Of a stretch of 64,000 bases of DNA, positions 22,400 to 32,195 are shown in pieces. The position numbers were made by a program, and so were the translations under genes. This stretch comes from Neoechinorhynchus agilis (Eukaryota; Acanthocephala): NCBI GenBank assembly GCA_051530055.1, contig CM121343.1, positions 1,426,001 to 1,490,000 on the forward strand. Reading direction: 5' to 3'. The number at the start of each line of letters is the position of its first letter. Position 1 is the first letter of the stretch. Under the pieces are notes generated by a model that worked only from the letters and a program-made list of their open reading frames with translations, made no database searches and was not told the origin of the DNA.

Positions 22400-22834
22400 A
22401 CATCAAACTTAAAGATTGAACGAACTCTTCCTTCTATGAAATCAGCACATTAAATCCAGCGAAAACAATATTTTTTTGCTGCAGGTTTATACGACTACTT
22501 ATGGTACCGAAACATTTGATCTTAAACAACACTTTTGTAACGTTATTTTTCATTACCATAATATAATAAAAATATACCTACTGATTGTAAAGAACCTGCG
22601 TAGTCCGCATGTAAAATGGTGAAGTCCGTAATCAAAAATCTGGCAATGATAAAAGAGTCTCTCATGTAATACATTGCTAAAGATCCTGCCAACAATATTC
22701 TATACATATTTTTTTGAAGACTGACCACTAGACGGCCTTTTTGCACGGCTGATAATTTTTCTTGGGCACAAAACCCATTGATCTGGTTCAGGGAAGCACA
22801 TAAAATCACTTAATACCCTGAACCATACGGTTAC
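22400..22834. other. spacer including a short repeat shared with 27.2 kb
   Basis: No supported gene. About 22,733-22,830 matches about 27,236-27,332 in the same orientation (shared GATCTGGTTCAGGGAAG and AAATCACTTAATA). The block lies beside the tRNA-like element in both places. Confidence 0.45.
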
Positions 22835-23035
22835 GAGTTTGTACATTCCTCCGGATCCTCAGATACCTCCCGGGGAGGCGGGACTCACCAGTGAGTTTCC
22901 TCCCTTCAGCAATATTTCGTCCCCTGTGGTTATGCGTCATTGGCGGTAACGGGATTGGAACCAGTTGACCTTTAACTGGGATCAAGGGCATTAGCCAATT
23001 GACCACCTCGACACAACTACGGAATGTACAAACTC
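22835..23035 (-). repeat. tRNA-like SINE or foldback element with 15-bp inverted ends, copy 1
   Basis: The 201-bp element is bounded by GAGTTTGTACATTCC and its exact reverse complement. On the minus strand the part after one end resembles a tRNA-Ser head. It has a box-A-like GAGGTGGTCAATTGGC, a box-B-like GGTTCCAATCC, and a start like GTAGTTGTGTCGAG. A second copy at 27,378-27,574 has the box-B consensus GGTTCGAATCC. It looks like a tRNA-derived SINE by its pol III boxes and a MITE by its ends. It lies inside the inverted 5' part of a PLE and is read through by that frame. Confidence 0.55.
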
Positions 23036-24682
23036 TGCCAGCTTTGATTTTTAATTTTGGGCCATCGATGAGCCGTGTGACCAAAGAAAAATTATGAGCT
23101 GTGAGCTTCATAATATAGTCCGGTCCCTTGTTCAGCAAATTAAGTTCCCTTGAGGAAAAGGTGTGTTTTGATCTATTCACAAAATAACCGCGCTCTTCGA
23201 AGGTTCTTCGTCTTAATTTTTCAAGCTTCCGTAAGTGGTTCATGGTTATATGTTGTTCAGCAATTGATATTCTTAGATTGACGCACTCATTGACTCCTAT
23301 GCTGTCTTTACCTTGCAAAGTACGTACCACCAGCTCCCACAGTAAGGTCGACCGTCGTTTAAGCTTCTCCATGCGGTTCCACATTTCATGAATCCCGAAT
23401 ACGATCAACTTCTTGGAGAAAAACTTCTGCAGTTGCGAATCCTGAAATCTATTAGCTCCGACCTTGGCCGACATCCACATGCGCGATTGGGAATCCACTT
23501 TCTTGGTGCTTCATAGTCATGTCAATCGGTGGTGGCGTTATGTGAACGATGTATTCATTTTGACTGATTCAAACAATAACAGAGATTTACTAAATGCTGA
23601 ACTGAACTGTCAAGATCCACACATACAGTGGTCAGTCAAAGAAGAGAGTATCAACGGTGAGGTCTCTTTCCTGGACGTCCTGGTCAAGCGGTCTGCACAA
23701 GGCAAAGTTAGCACGTCACTTTATCGTAAGGATAATCTACCATGGGGACCACGATACTGGTCAAGTCACCAACCGATGAGGTATCAAATCTAGGCTGTCA
23801 TGTCCTATTTCCAAAGAGCTTTTCTTATTTCCTCTACTCGATTTGCATGGAGTAAGGAAAGGGAGAGGATAGTACAGGAGCTGAAAATGAGGGGATATCC
23901 CAAAATGATTATGGACCGGGGAATCCGAGGCTATAACTATCATCCGCATAACAACAAAAAAATCGTCTCCAAAGCCTGCATGCTTCGAAATAGTGCACTG
24001 GTGATGATGACACGAATCAAATGATTTACTCCATTATGAGTAAGAAGGCTGGAATTCGTATTTACAACACTAAAGGAATCGTTCTCAGAAGCACATTCAA
24101 GAGGAAGGGTAGAATTGAGCCGACTCATGGGATATATAGAATTCATTGTGAACAGTGCGAGAAAGTATATATCGGACAAACGATGCAAGGCATCGAGAAG
24201 AGGGTCGCTCAACATAAGCAAGCCTGCAGTCGATTTGAGCATTCGTCGGCAATTTCGGATCATCAAGCGGATTTTGGTGGCATCAACTTCATTGAAATAG
24301 AGAAAAACTTGAAAAGGCGTCTTGTTTTGGAGGCCTTGCACATCGCTGTGTCCAACACAATGGAAGGAAATAAAGCTAATTTTAGCTTGAAACTGCCAGT
24401 CAGCGACGTGTTAAAAATCAATACTAAAATCATGGAAAGAACGTAGTACATCGCAGAGGGTTCGAGCGGATAATTTGGCCCCGAACTTTGGGTTTGGCGA
24501 TCCCGCGCACTCGAGCTCAAAATCTGAATAAGAAAAACATATTATTTTTTAGATGACTGATGAGGCGAGGACACCTCGCGAAATTTTTCCAATAAATCAA
24601 AATCAAATGTGCTATTACCAGGATTATTATCACCAAAATAATACTTTGACTAACCCGAAGGATTTTTTATCGATGATTGACG
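23036..24682. mobile_element. PLE with inverted 5' part, RT remnant, GIY-YIG and 3' region
   Basis: Minus strand, about 23,455-23,036: PLE N-terminal part with FSSRELNLLNKGPDY. Plus strand from about 23,460: RT end (LADIHMRDWE, RYVNDVFIL in place of RYVDD, and VSFLDVLVKR). It continues with a linker (IYNTKGIVLRSTFKRKGRI), then a GIY-YIG endonuclease 24,120-24,446 (IYRIHCEQC, YIGQT, EKRVAQHKQ). A 3' region with a hammerhead-like motif runs to about 24,682. The middle of the RT is missing at the inversion point. The Asp to Asn change in the paired-aspartate motif and the lost blocks make this copy inactive. It is the closest relative of the piece at 11,190-11,916. Confidence 0.75.
24557..24583 (+). 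ncRNA. hammerhead-ribozyme-like motif (PLE 3' region)
   Basis: CTGATGA, one extra G, stem GCGAGG/CCTCGC with loop ACA, then GAAA, about 110 bases after the GIY-YIG stop codon. The same motif with a compatible loop change is at 11,439-11,465 (-). Stems I and III are not clear. Confidence 0.45.
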
Positions 24683-24683
24683 T

Positions 24684-25177
24684 ATATCTTCTTCAGTGGT
24701 CGCTGTGGTGCCGTCGATGCCTTTTAATGGGGCGGACTTCTGTGAAGTAGGACCATAAACCACGCGGACGCCTGAGAAAAGTCTCTCATGTGATGACTGT
24801 CTGCATATTTTTGGAGTTCTCTGGATTTTGCAATCCATCAATTGTTTTGAATTTGGCGAATACGTTTTTGAGCGAGTGCTTTCGCCTTTCAGAACTCCAT
24901 TTGTTTGATGGTTGAGCGGCGATCGTTTTCTAGGGCCATTCTTGTTTTTCTTTTCCGATTTATGAGACATTTAATTTCTGCGTCATTCTCATCCAACCAA
25001 TCCGACTATTTTCGCCTTCGGACTCCCAACTATTCTTCGCAATTTCGAATGATTGAACATTTCAAATTCTCCCATAATTCAGGAGCTGTTTTACAGCCGC
25101 ATTGATTGATTTGTCGATTTAGCGATTCTTAAAAAGCTTCTACATTTGTGGGGTTTTTCAGGTTGGAGATGTCCCAT
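24684..25177 (-). mobile_element. RTE-type LINE fragment (endonuclease-RT linker)
   Basis: The minus-strand translation in two frames matches the linker between endonuclease and RT of RTE elements. Visible parts are LWENLKCSIIRNCEE, DWLDENDAEIKCLINRKRK, LQKYADSHHMRDFFQAS-like words and VRVVYGPTSQKSAPLKGIDG. Known RTE proteins have the same order: WFDENDEEI, then DMRGFYEA, then VYGP and PLRSxDG. The fragment is truncated at both ends and contains stops and a frame change. It abuts a PLE end on the left and the capping-enzyme copy on the right. Confidence 0.7.
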
Positions 25178-27089
25178 CTATTTCTCACATACAGCAGCCC
25201 GCTAGATCCTATTTTTCGCTTTTCCATCACGTGTCGAGGAATGACCAATTTGAAATCGACCGAATTGAATGGTGGAGGTTAATATTTTAGCAGCTTGTCA
25301 AAGGTACCAAAAATATACGACATATCAACGGGCTGAAATATAAGACCGTCTTCTTGATGGGTTATCTCATTTTGAAACATCCCATTAAAAATTTGTTTAG
25401 TGAACATGAGGTCGTAAAAATCCTTCTTTTTAATCCGAAAAGGCTCTCGACTTCGGTCTATAGTTCCGTATTCGATAATAGCACGATAACGAGGCTGCAT
25501 AATCTCCCTCCAAATGAATTCCGATCGTTTTTCCTAATTCAGTTCCTTACCTGTAGAATGCCCGTTGAATGCCAAGACGTAAAATATAAGGAATCGAGGA
25601 ATCCGTGTACCAACCTCGATATTTTCCACCATCTCTCAATCAAGCAAAGTCTGACGAAGATGATCTGTGGTGCCACGGTTCGTCACAAACGTAAGATTGG
25701 TAACTCTGAAGATTGAATTGCGCCTGTCGATCATATAAATTCGTTTTACTCTCGAATGAAAAGCAAGTACCGGGTTCCGCCGGCCTTGCAGCTTTCTCGA
25801 TAACTTAATTGCCACAACGTTTCAATATTATTAACTGTCATTGATACCTGCTGGCTACCGATGAATCCTCCTCCATGACTAACTGGACAAAGTTCTGTAA
25901 TATTTTGCTGAATTTCGTCGATTTTTCTTTGGTCGGTGTCGTATCTCAGTCGATAGATGTAAGGAACATCTACCGAGAAGCCCTGTGACAGACCTGTTGG
26001 TTGGCTTGCGTCTTCAAGCGAACAATCAAGAATTGAAGGGTTTGTTTTTGTTGGTAGTTCAACGACTTTCCTTTGTGGCCCGAAAACTGCTTGCTCCGCG
26101 CTGACTGCAATCCTTTTTGTAGATGGACTCTGTTCCTGGCTTGTTGATTCCGTTATTTGTGCCACTTGAGACGATCTTTTACAAGAGGATATATTATCCT
26201 TTGATCTCTTTCTGGATTTGAGGTCTTTTGACTCGCTTTTAACTAGTTGAGTCGCAAGTAGACGATTGTGAAACTCGTCTCCTTGACGGTATCCTTTGCT
26301 CGCCTGAATCACTTATACAACGCTTTCGTCCACCAGCGATCTTCTTTCTATTAATGTCAATGATATCGGTTTCCAAGTTTTCGTCATTTGCTTTCTGCCT
26401 CGATCCGTAATTTGTTCTCGTTTCAATACTCACTGCCATTTCGTGTTCTCGGTAATTGTCACATCTTTGACATCTATTTTGCGTTTCAATAACACTCCTG
26501 TTCGCCAACTTGAGTACCGTAATCTCAAGCCGTGAATAAACGGGGGCGATTGAATTCCCGGGGCACGATATCGCTGATATTCCGTTATTGCACTTCTCAG
26601 CTTCATTTTCGTCTTTTCAATAAGATACGAAGCAACAAGAAATCCTGATTCGTTGTATCCGCGTGTACAATGAACCGCGATGACTGAATTCGGGTTAGAT
26701 TCTAGCAAGCTATCGCAAATCTCAATGAATCGATTTTTGATTTCTTTTTTAGGGTAATCCTTATATCCATCGCAGGGCAGACAAAAGTGCGGTACATTTA
26801 AATAATCAGTAAACTCTTTATTGTCATAATATGGATCGTTATTTATAAGACTGATGATCCCGGCAATAGATCGATGTCCGGCAATTCGGCGCATCCGATT
26901 AACAGCAATGGTAGGCGTGAATCACTTGTCCTCAGGAATGAGCGAATCGTATTGTGACGATAAGGGAGTCTTAAATACGATAAAGCGGTTTTTAATGAGA
27001 TACGAACCCATCGACGTGGTATTTAGCCACCGTTTAGGAATTCGCAGAATTGATAGTGATTGATTGGTCGCTATTTGTTTCGTAGTCAT
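25178..27089 (-). pseudogene. mRNA capping enzyme pseudogene, copy B (3' truncated)
   Basis: The minus-strand frame can start at ATG 27,089 (MTTKQIATNQ). It shows the N-terminal IPKRWLNTTS typical of metazoan capping enzymes, then NRMRRIAGHRSIAGIISLIN, CDGYKDYPKKE, and the phosphatase P-loop HCTRGYNESGFLVASYLIEK with Glu where Arg is required. The guanylyltransferase motif I reads KAGGTRYLLFI, so the KxDG aspartate is lost. A TGA at 26,924-26,922 interrupts the N-terminal part, and a one-base loss follows the motif-I region. Three stops in the GTase half are shared with copy A (after the motif-I region, within LLDGEM, and after the DGLIFQP region). Homology ends at about 25,178 within GLLYVRN, so the C-terminal ~90 residues are missing. 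No introns are seen. Confidence 0.85.
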
Positions 27090-27377
27090 TCTTGGTTATC
27101 GATAGTTATTGTACGTTGTCTTTGATGATTCTAAGATCGATTCGCTTTACCCAGTCGTTCTTATGAACGGTTACTCCCAATCGCAAATATGCAAAGATGA
27201 CGTAGATATTGAACATAAAAATATGTATCTACGTGCGGCCTTTTTTTCACGGCTGATAAGTTTCTATGGACACGCAGCCCACCGATCTGGTTCAGGGAAG
27301 AGCATAAAATCACTTAATATCCCGCTGAACCATACGTTCATGAGTTGGCGTTGAATTAACAAATCAAAGCTGGTTCA
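27090..27377. other. spacer with short repeat
   Basis: 27,090-27,235 shows nothing recognisable. 27,236-27,332 repeats about 22,733-22,830. 27,333-27,377 contains, inverted, the sequence that flanks copy 1 of the tRNA-like element on its right (AAATCAAAGCTGG). Confidence 0.45.
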
Positions 27378-27574
27378 GTTTGTACATTCCGTAGTTGTGT
27401 CGAGGTGGTCAAGTGAACTAATGCCCTTGATCCCAGTTAAAAGTTAACTGGTTCGAATCCGTTACCGCCAATGACGCACAACCACAGGGGACGAAATAAT
27501 GGTAAAGGGAAGAAACTCACAGGTGAGTCCAGCCTCCCCGGGAGGTATCTGAGGATCCGGAGGAATGTACAAAC
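27378..27574 (+). repeat. tRNA-like SINE or foldback element with inverted ends, copy 2
   Basis: Bounded by GTTTGTACATTCC and its reverse complement. The plus strand carries GTAGTTGTGTCGAGGTGG, a box-A-like region, and GGTTCGAATCC, an exact pol III box-B consensus. Relative to the shared flanking block it lies in the opposite orientation from copy 1. Confidence 0.55.
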
Positions 27575-27589
27575 TCGTAACTCTGCAGC

Positions 27590-29030
27590 AACACGACCCC
27601 AATCGCGTTTTCAGACGCATCGCAATCAACGACGAATTCTCCGTTTTCCTCTATAGTGCTAATGAGGGCGTTTTTAATATCGTCCTTTAATTAATCGTCG
27701 AATCGCATCTTTCTCTTTGTGTGCAAGGGGAATCTGATGTTTTAGTAATTAAAGGTTGAATTTTATACGAATAATTCGAAATCCATCGACTGTAATAGGC
27801 GAAGAGGCCTAATAATCGCTTGAGAATTCCAGGATTCGAGGGAATCTCCTCCAGAGCTTTCAGTCGCGTAGGATCCGGACGTAGGTAGCCATTGCATATC
27901 TCGTAACCTTTTCTTTTGAAAAAAAGGGACACTTTTTCATGTTCAGCTTCAATCTCCGACTTGAGGCGGCCTCCTTGAATCGCCGCAAATTCCGGTCATA
28001 TGTCCATAAACCTTTGGAATGTCGCTACCCCATTCGTCACGTCCATAGGAACCTTGGTGAATCGGAATAACCGCCCATCCGCTTCAAAAGCGGCGTAATT
28101 CCTCTCTGTCGTTCAAAGTATGCTTTCTTAAGATCGATACAGCTGTAGAATCTGTTTTTTAAACTTCGATAGCTATATCGTTCAACCGTGGAAGAGGATA
28201 AGCGTCGAGATATGTGTAACCGTTGATCGTTTGCGAAAAATTGACAACAAACCGCTTTTTATTATTTCCTTTCCTGACCACGACCACTTGAGCACACCAA
28301 GGGAAATGGCTGGTTCAATTGTCCCTTCCTCCAATGAATAAACGATCTTCACTAGAGTATTAATTTAGTGACGATTGGGGTGCAATTCTCAGACAGCTTC
28401 TCAAATGAGAGAGGGACATAAGCCGTATCGTTTATTGCGGAAAATGACAACTCTAAGGAGACATGTTCGCCGTGCGCTTTTTGCTTGATTTCGGAGTACG
28501 TTTTGACGAATGGTAACCAAAGAATCATCTCAGTACATAATTGCTTTAGTATGTAAAATTCGACGACCCCGTAAAACCGGCAACCAAATCGTATATCGAG
28601 CGAAGATTTCCCCATGTTTTACACATTCTGGCGCAGTGTCCGATTTTACGACACGAACGACACTCGGGCCCTCTGGCAGGACATCTCGCTCTAAGATGTC
28701 TAGGTCCTCCACAAAAGAAGCAAGAATTAGTTCTGTCGCTATTGTGATATCGTTGATAGCTGCTTATTCTCTTCGTTCTGACCGCGCCACACTTCCGGCC
28801 CAGTATCCTCGGAACGCCCATGAGAGTGACCATCGATATCGACGCTACTCATCGCGCAACGATTTGAACCGAAGCGTTCCAATCCTTCGATCGTCATTTG
28901 CATTGGTTTGACAATCTCGATGACTTTTTCCAAGTTCAGTTATCCTTCCTCTAGGAGCCTCTGACAAATCGTATCAGAAAATATCCCAGAAATAAACGAA
29001 TTTCTCATGAAGTCTGCTTTTGCTTCGTTC
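27590..29030 (-). mobile_element. Gypsy fossil on minus strand: gag zinc knuckles and RT
   Basis: From right to left it shows a gag part with two zinc knuckles (CFFCGGPRHLRARC, CRSCRKIGHCARMC). An RT part follows, with words such as FRFTKVPMDVTNGVATFQRF, FFKRKGYEICNGYLRPD and LLGLFAYYSRWISNYS. No LTR is recognised. Broken with many breaks, old. Confidence 0.65.
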
Positions 29031-29125
29031 GCGCTGACTGCTTTGAACTTACAATCCTTTGCCAGTGCAGCGAATCCTGTTCCTTAAGAGATGTCTTACG
29101 AGCTATCCGCTTCAATGTCACTGTA

Positions 29126-30406
29126 ATGAGTCTCACTTCTCCACTTCACCATTGTAGATCCCTGAAGAGGCCGTTAAACGGCGAAAGCTTGGAAAAACAA
29201 AAGACTAATAAATCAGTGCGCCGATTGTCAAACAGAATTAATGGGAAAAAAGGCTCTCGCTTTACTAGAATACCAGTCGAAGATGCGATCGAACTAGCTA
29301 TTCCACCACTGATACAGAATTGCAATGACTGGAAGTTGTCAGTTAACAACTGGCGCAAAGTACTTCTTTTTTGCACAAAATTCTCGAATTTTGAATTCGA
29401 TGGGAAAAACTTCGATCAAGTGGATGGACTAGCAATGGGTAGCCCGATTTCCCCAGTTCTAGCTGAACTCTACATGAGGCACTGGGAAAGTTCGAGTTTG
29501 TCGAAGTTAACAGGGGTTAAACTCTGGATGCGATACGTGGATGACACCTTCATCATATTGGACCAAAAGAAGTGCACGGTCCCCCAACTGAACAAAGAAC
29601 TTAATGGGATGAACAAGCACATACAATGGACGTACGAACATAAAGAATGGGGTGCCTTACCATTCCTAGATGTCAACATTAAGGGGAACTTGGATGGCAC
29701 TTTCTCAGCTTCAGTGCACATTAAACAAGGTGTCCCACGTCAAGTCGTTCCTTGGATCTCTGATCAACCGCAAAAACACAAGATATCAAGGATTCGATCG
29801 CTATTTATCAGGGCATATCGATACTGCTCAGACGATGGTACCCTCAAGAACGAACTGGATCGACTATGGAATATCTTCAAAAGAGGTGGGTACCCAAAGA
29901 AATGCATCGAAAGAGCGAGGAAGGATGCAAGACTAATTAAAATAAAGAAATCAATGGCAACTGAGGAAAAAAGATACATTGAAGTCCCATACATAAATGG
30001 AGATTGGAATTCAAAGATGGAATCTCTAATCAAACGACTTGACACAAAAAAGGAATACAAATTATATTGTAAAAAAGGGCGTACACTAAACAGTCTCTTA
30101 CGACCCGAAAAAGAGGAAATGATCAATAAATGTGTATACAAAATCCCATGCCTAGACTGCGATCAATCTTATATCGGACAAACAAATAATATCAAGAGAC
30201 GATTGACCGAACATCGAAGAGCAGTCAGCAAAATGACGGATACGAACTCGGCAATAGTTCATCATATCATAGATAATGGACATAGGATCAATTTTGAGAG
30301 GGCTGAAATCCTTGCGAGGAACGGAAACCGTAGGGACAGTACTACGATGGAGGCCATTTTTATTAAACAATTAAACACGTTCACGCAACCTACGCGTTCC
30401 GCCTGA
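29126..30406 (+). mobile_element. PLE ORF, 5' truncated: RT end, linker and GIY-YIG endonuclease
   Basis: One 426-codon frame. RT motifs: DQVDGLAMGSPISPVLAELY at about residue 100, RYVDDTFIIL with both catalytic aspartates, and LPFLDVNIKG. Then comes a basic linker (KRGGYPKKCIERARKDARL). A GIY-YIG domain lies at about residues 330-415 (CVYKIPCLDCDQSYIGQTNN, RRLTEHRRAV, NSAIVHHIIDNGH). PLEs use such an RT-endonuclease for target-primed insertion. The N-terminal part and first RT blocks are missing, so the copy cannot be complete. This frame itself is uninterrupted. The first 30 codons do not look PLE-like. It is flanked on the left by a Gypsy relic and followed by a hammerhead-like motif 57 bases after the stop. 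Confidence 0.85.
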
Positions 30407-30462
30407 TATATTCACGATGAAGCAAAGGATTCAACAGTGACCGTGTGAATGTATTTTAGATT

Positions 30463-30490
30463 CTGAAGAAGGCCAACGAGCAGGCCGAAA
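30463..30490 (+). ncRNA. hammerhead-like motif (PLE 3' region)
   Basis: CTGAAGA, one extra A, stem GGCC/GGCC with an 8-base loop, then GAAA. Position 7 of the hammerhead core (A here) is known to be variable. The same layout is at 37,668-37,695. Confidence 0.35.
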
Positions 30491-32013
30491 ATTCAAATTG
30501 ATAAATTACAATCTTTCTTCGCCAAGTCCTACAAGGACTCTAAACCATCGGAGTTGATGGACAAGATGCAAGGCTATCTCGGGAAGCACCCATCATGTTT
30601 CCTGTTCATTCAAATCTTCATAAGAAATTACCCGAGGATATTTGATCGGTCCTAGTACACGCCAAGATAAAGGATCCTCGAAAATTAGCACAAGCGGCCG
30701 ACGAACTATGGAAGGCTATGCAGCTCACCACATCTTCAATACGGCGGAACCCAAGACAGCCATAATCACCCCCTTCGGTTTATTCGAGTTTTTAAGGATG
30801 CCTTTCGACCTCAAGAACGCTGCACAAACCTTCCAACGGCTGATAGACGCTGTCTGCTCCGGTCTCGACTTTGCCTTCGTCTACCTCGACGATATTTTGA
30901 TTGCAAGTCAAAACGAATCAGAAAATTTGCAGGATCTAAGAATTCTATTCACTCGTCTAGCAGAACGTGGACTTACTATCAACTTACCGAAATGCGAATT
31001 CGGAGTCAGAGCTCTAGATTTTCTTGGTCATCGAGTAAGTAAAGAAGGTACGATTCCCACACCGATCAAGGTAGAATCCATCCGAAACTTTCCTCGCCCA
31101 AAAACGGTAAAGGCATTGCAGGAATTCGTGGGTATGATAAACTTCTATCATCACTTTATTCCTGCAGCATCGAAGTTATTGCGCCCACTTTATCAAGCGA
31201 TGTCAAAGAATCCTTCGAAGAAGATTTTTGAATGGACTGAGGAGATGAATGAGGCTTTTGAAAGCGCGAAGCAAGCACTAGCTGACGCCACAATGCTCAC
31301 GCATCCGGCAAAAGATGCGCCAATAGCAATCACAACGGACGCTTCTGATTACGCTGTTGGAGCAGTCCTACAATAGAGGATTTCAGGAGATTGGAAGCTA
31401 TTAGCCTTTTTCAGTCGTCAACTACGAAAGCCAGAGCAAAAGTACAGTACATTCGATTGAGAACTGCTGGCAATTTACTTGGCAATCGGGCACTTCCGCT
31501 ATACAGTAGAGGGACGACCATAAACCGTTTTCACAGATCATCGGTCACTGATTTTTGCTATGGCCAAAGCTTCGGACCCTTGGTCCGCTCGACAACAAAG
31601 ACATTTGAGCTACATCTCAGAATACACCACGAACATAGAGCATGCGAGTGGGCGCAGCAATCAAGTCGCCGATACGCTTTTGAGGGTTATTCTAGCCAAC
31701 GTTAACGAAGGTATCTCTTTTGAAGCAATGTCTCAAGATCAACAAGAAGATCCCGAAAAACAGGCACTACGGACAGCGAAATCAGCACTGCGTCTCCGAG
31801 ACGTTCCCATCGGTAACGAAGGATTAACGCTTCTCTGTGACGTTTCATCCGGAACACAAAGACTGATAGTACCAACATCGTGACGCAGACGTGTATTCGA
31901 CGCGATTCACGAGCTGGCACACCCCGGAATAAGAGCGACCCGCAAGCTAATCACAAGGAAATTCGCTTGATATTATATCGCAAAAGATGTCGGCAATTGG
32001 GCTAAAACATGCA

Positions 32014-32027
32014 TTACTTGCCAAAAA
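32014..32027 (+). repeat. target-site duplication, left (LINE B insertion)
   Basis: TTACTTGCCAAAAA is repeated at 36,134-36,147 on the other side of the LINE. It lies in Gypsy integrase sequence. Confidence 0.85.
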
Positions 32028-32195
32028 ATTATTATTATTATTATTATTTCACGCCTCATACAACATACACACAATCAATCTCTTAATTCCTCTTTCTTGC
32101 TTGATCTAATATGTCTCGGGCCCAAGATGGCTGTGAGTTGTGGGACGATCTCTTAAATCCCTTCACAGCAGCCTCGAAAACCCTTCTTTTAATTC

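Noticed and set aside
24684-25177. Host gene exon antisense to the PLE (106-codon frame)
   Set aside because: The words DENDAEIKCLINRKRK and VYGPTSQKSAPLKG match the RTE LINE linker.
3146-27089. Capping-enzyme copies as part of an integrated large DNA virus
   Set aside because: The sequence follows the metazoan bifunctional enzyme from IPKRWLN to the C-terminus, and no other large-virus gene is near.
27391-27470. Functional tRNA-Ser gene
   Set aside because: Box A and box B are good, but the acceptor strands do not pair and the sequence continues into a repeated body. It is a tRNA-derived repeat.
32028-32049. ATT microsatellite as an independent simple repeat
   Set aside because: It sits exactly at the 3' end of LINE B next to the target-site duplication and is the element's AAT tail.
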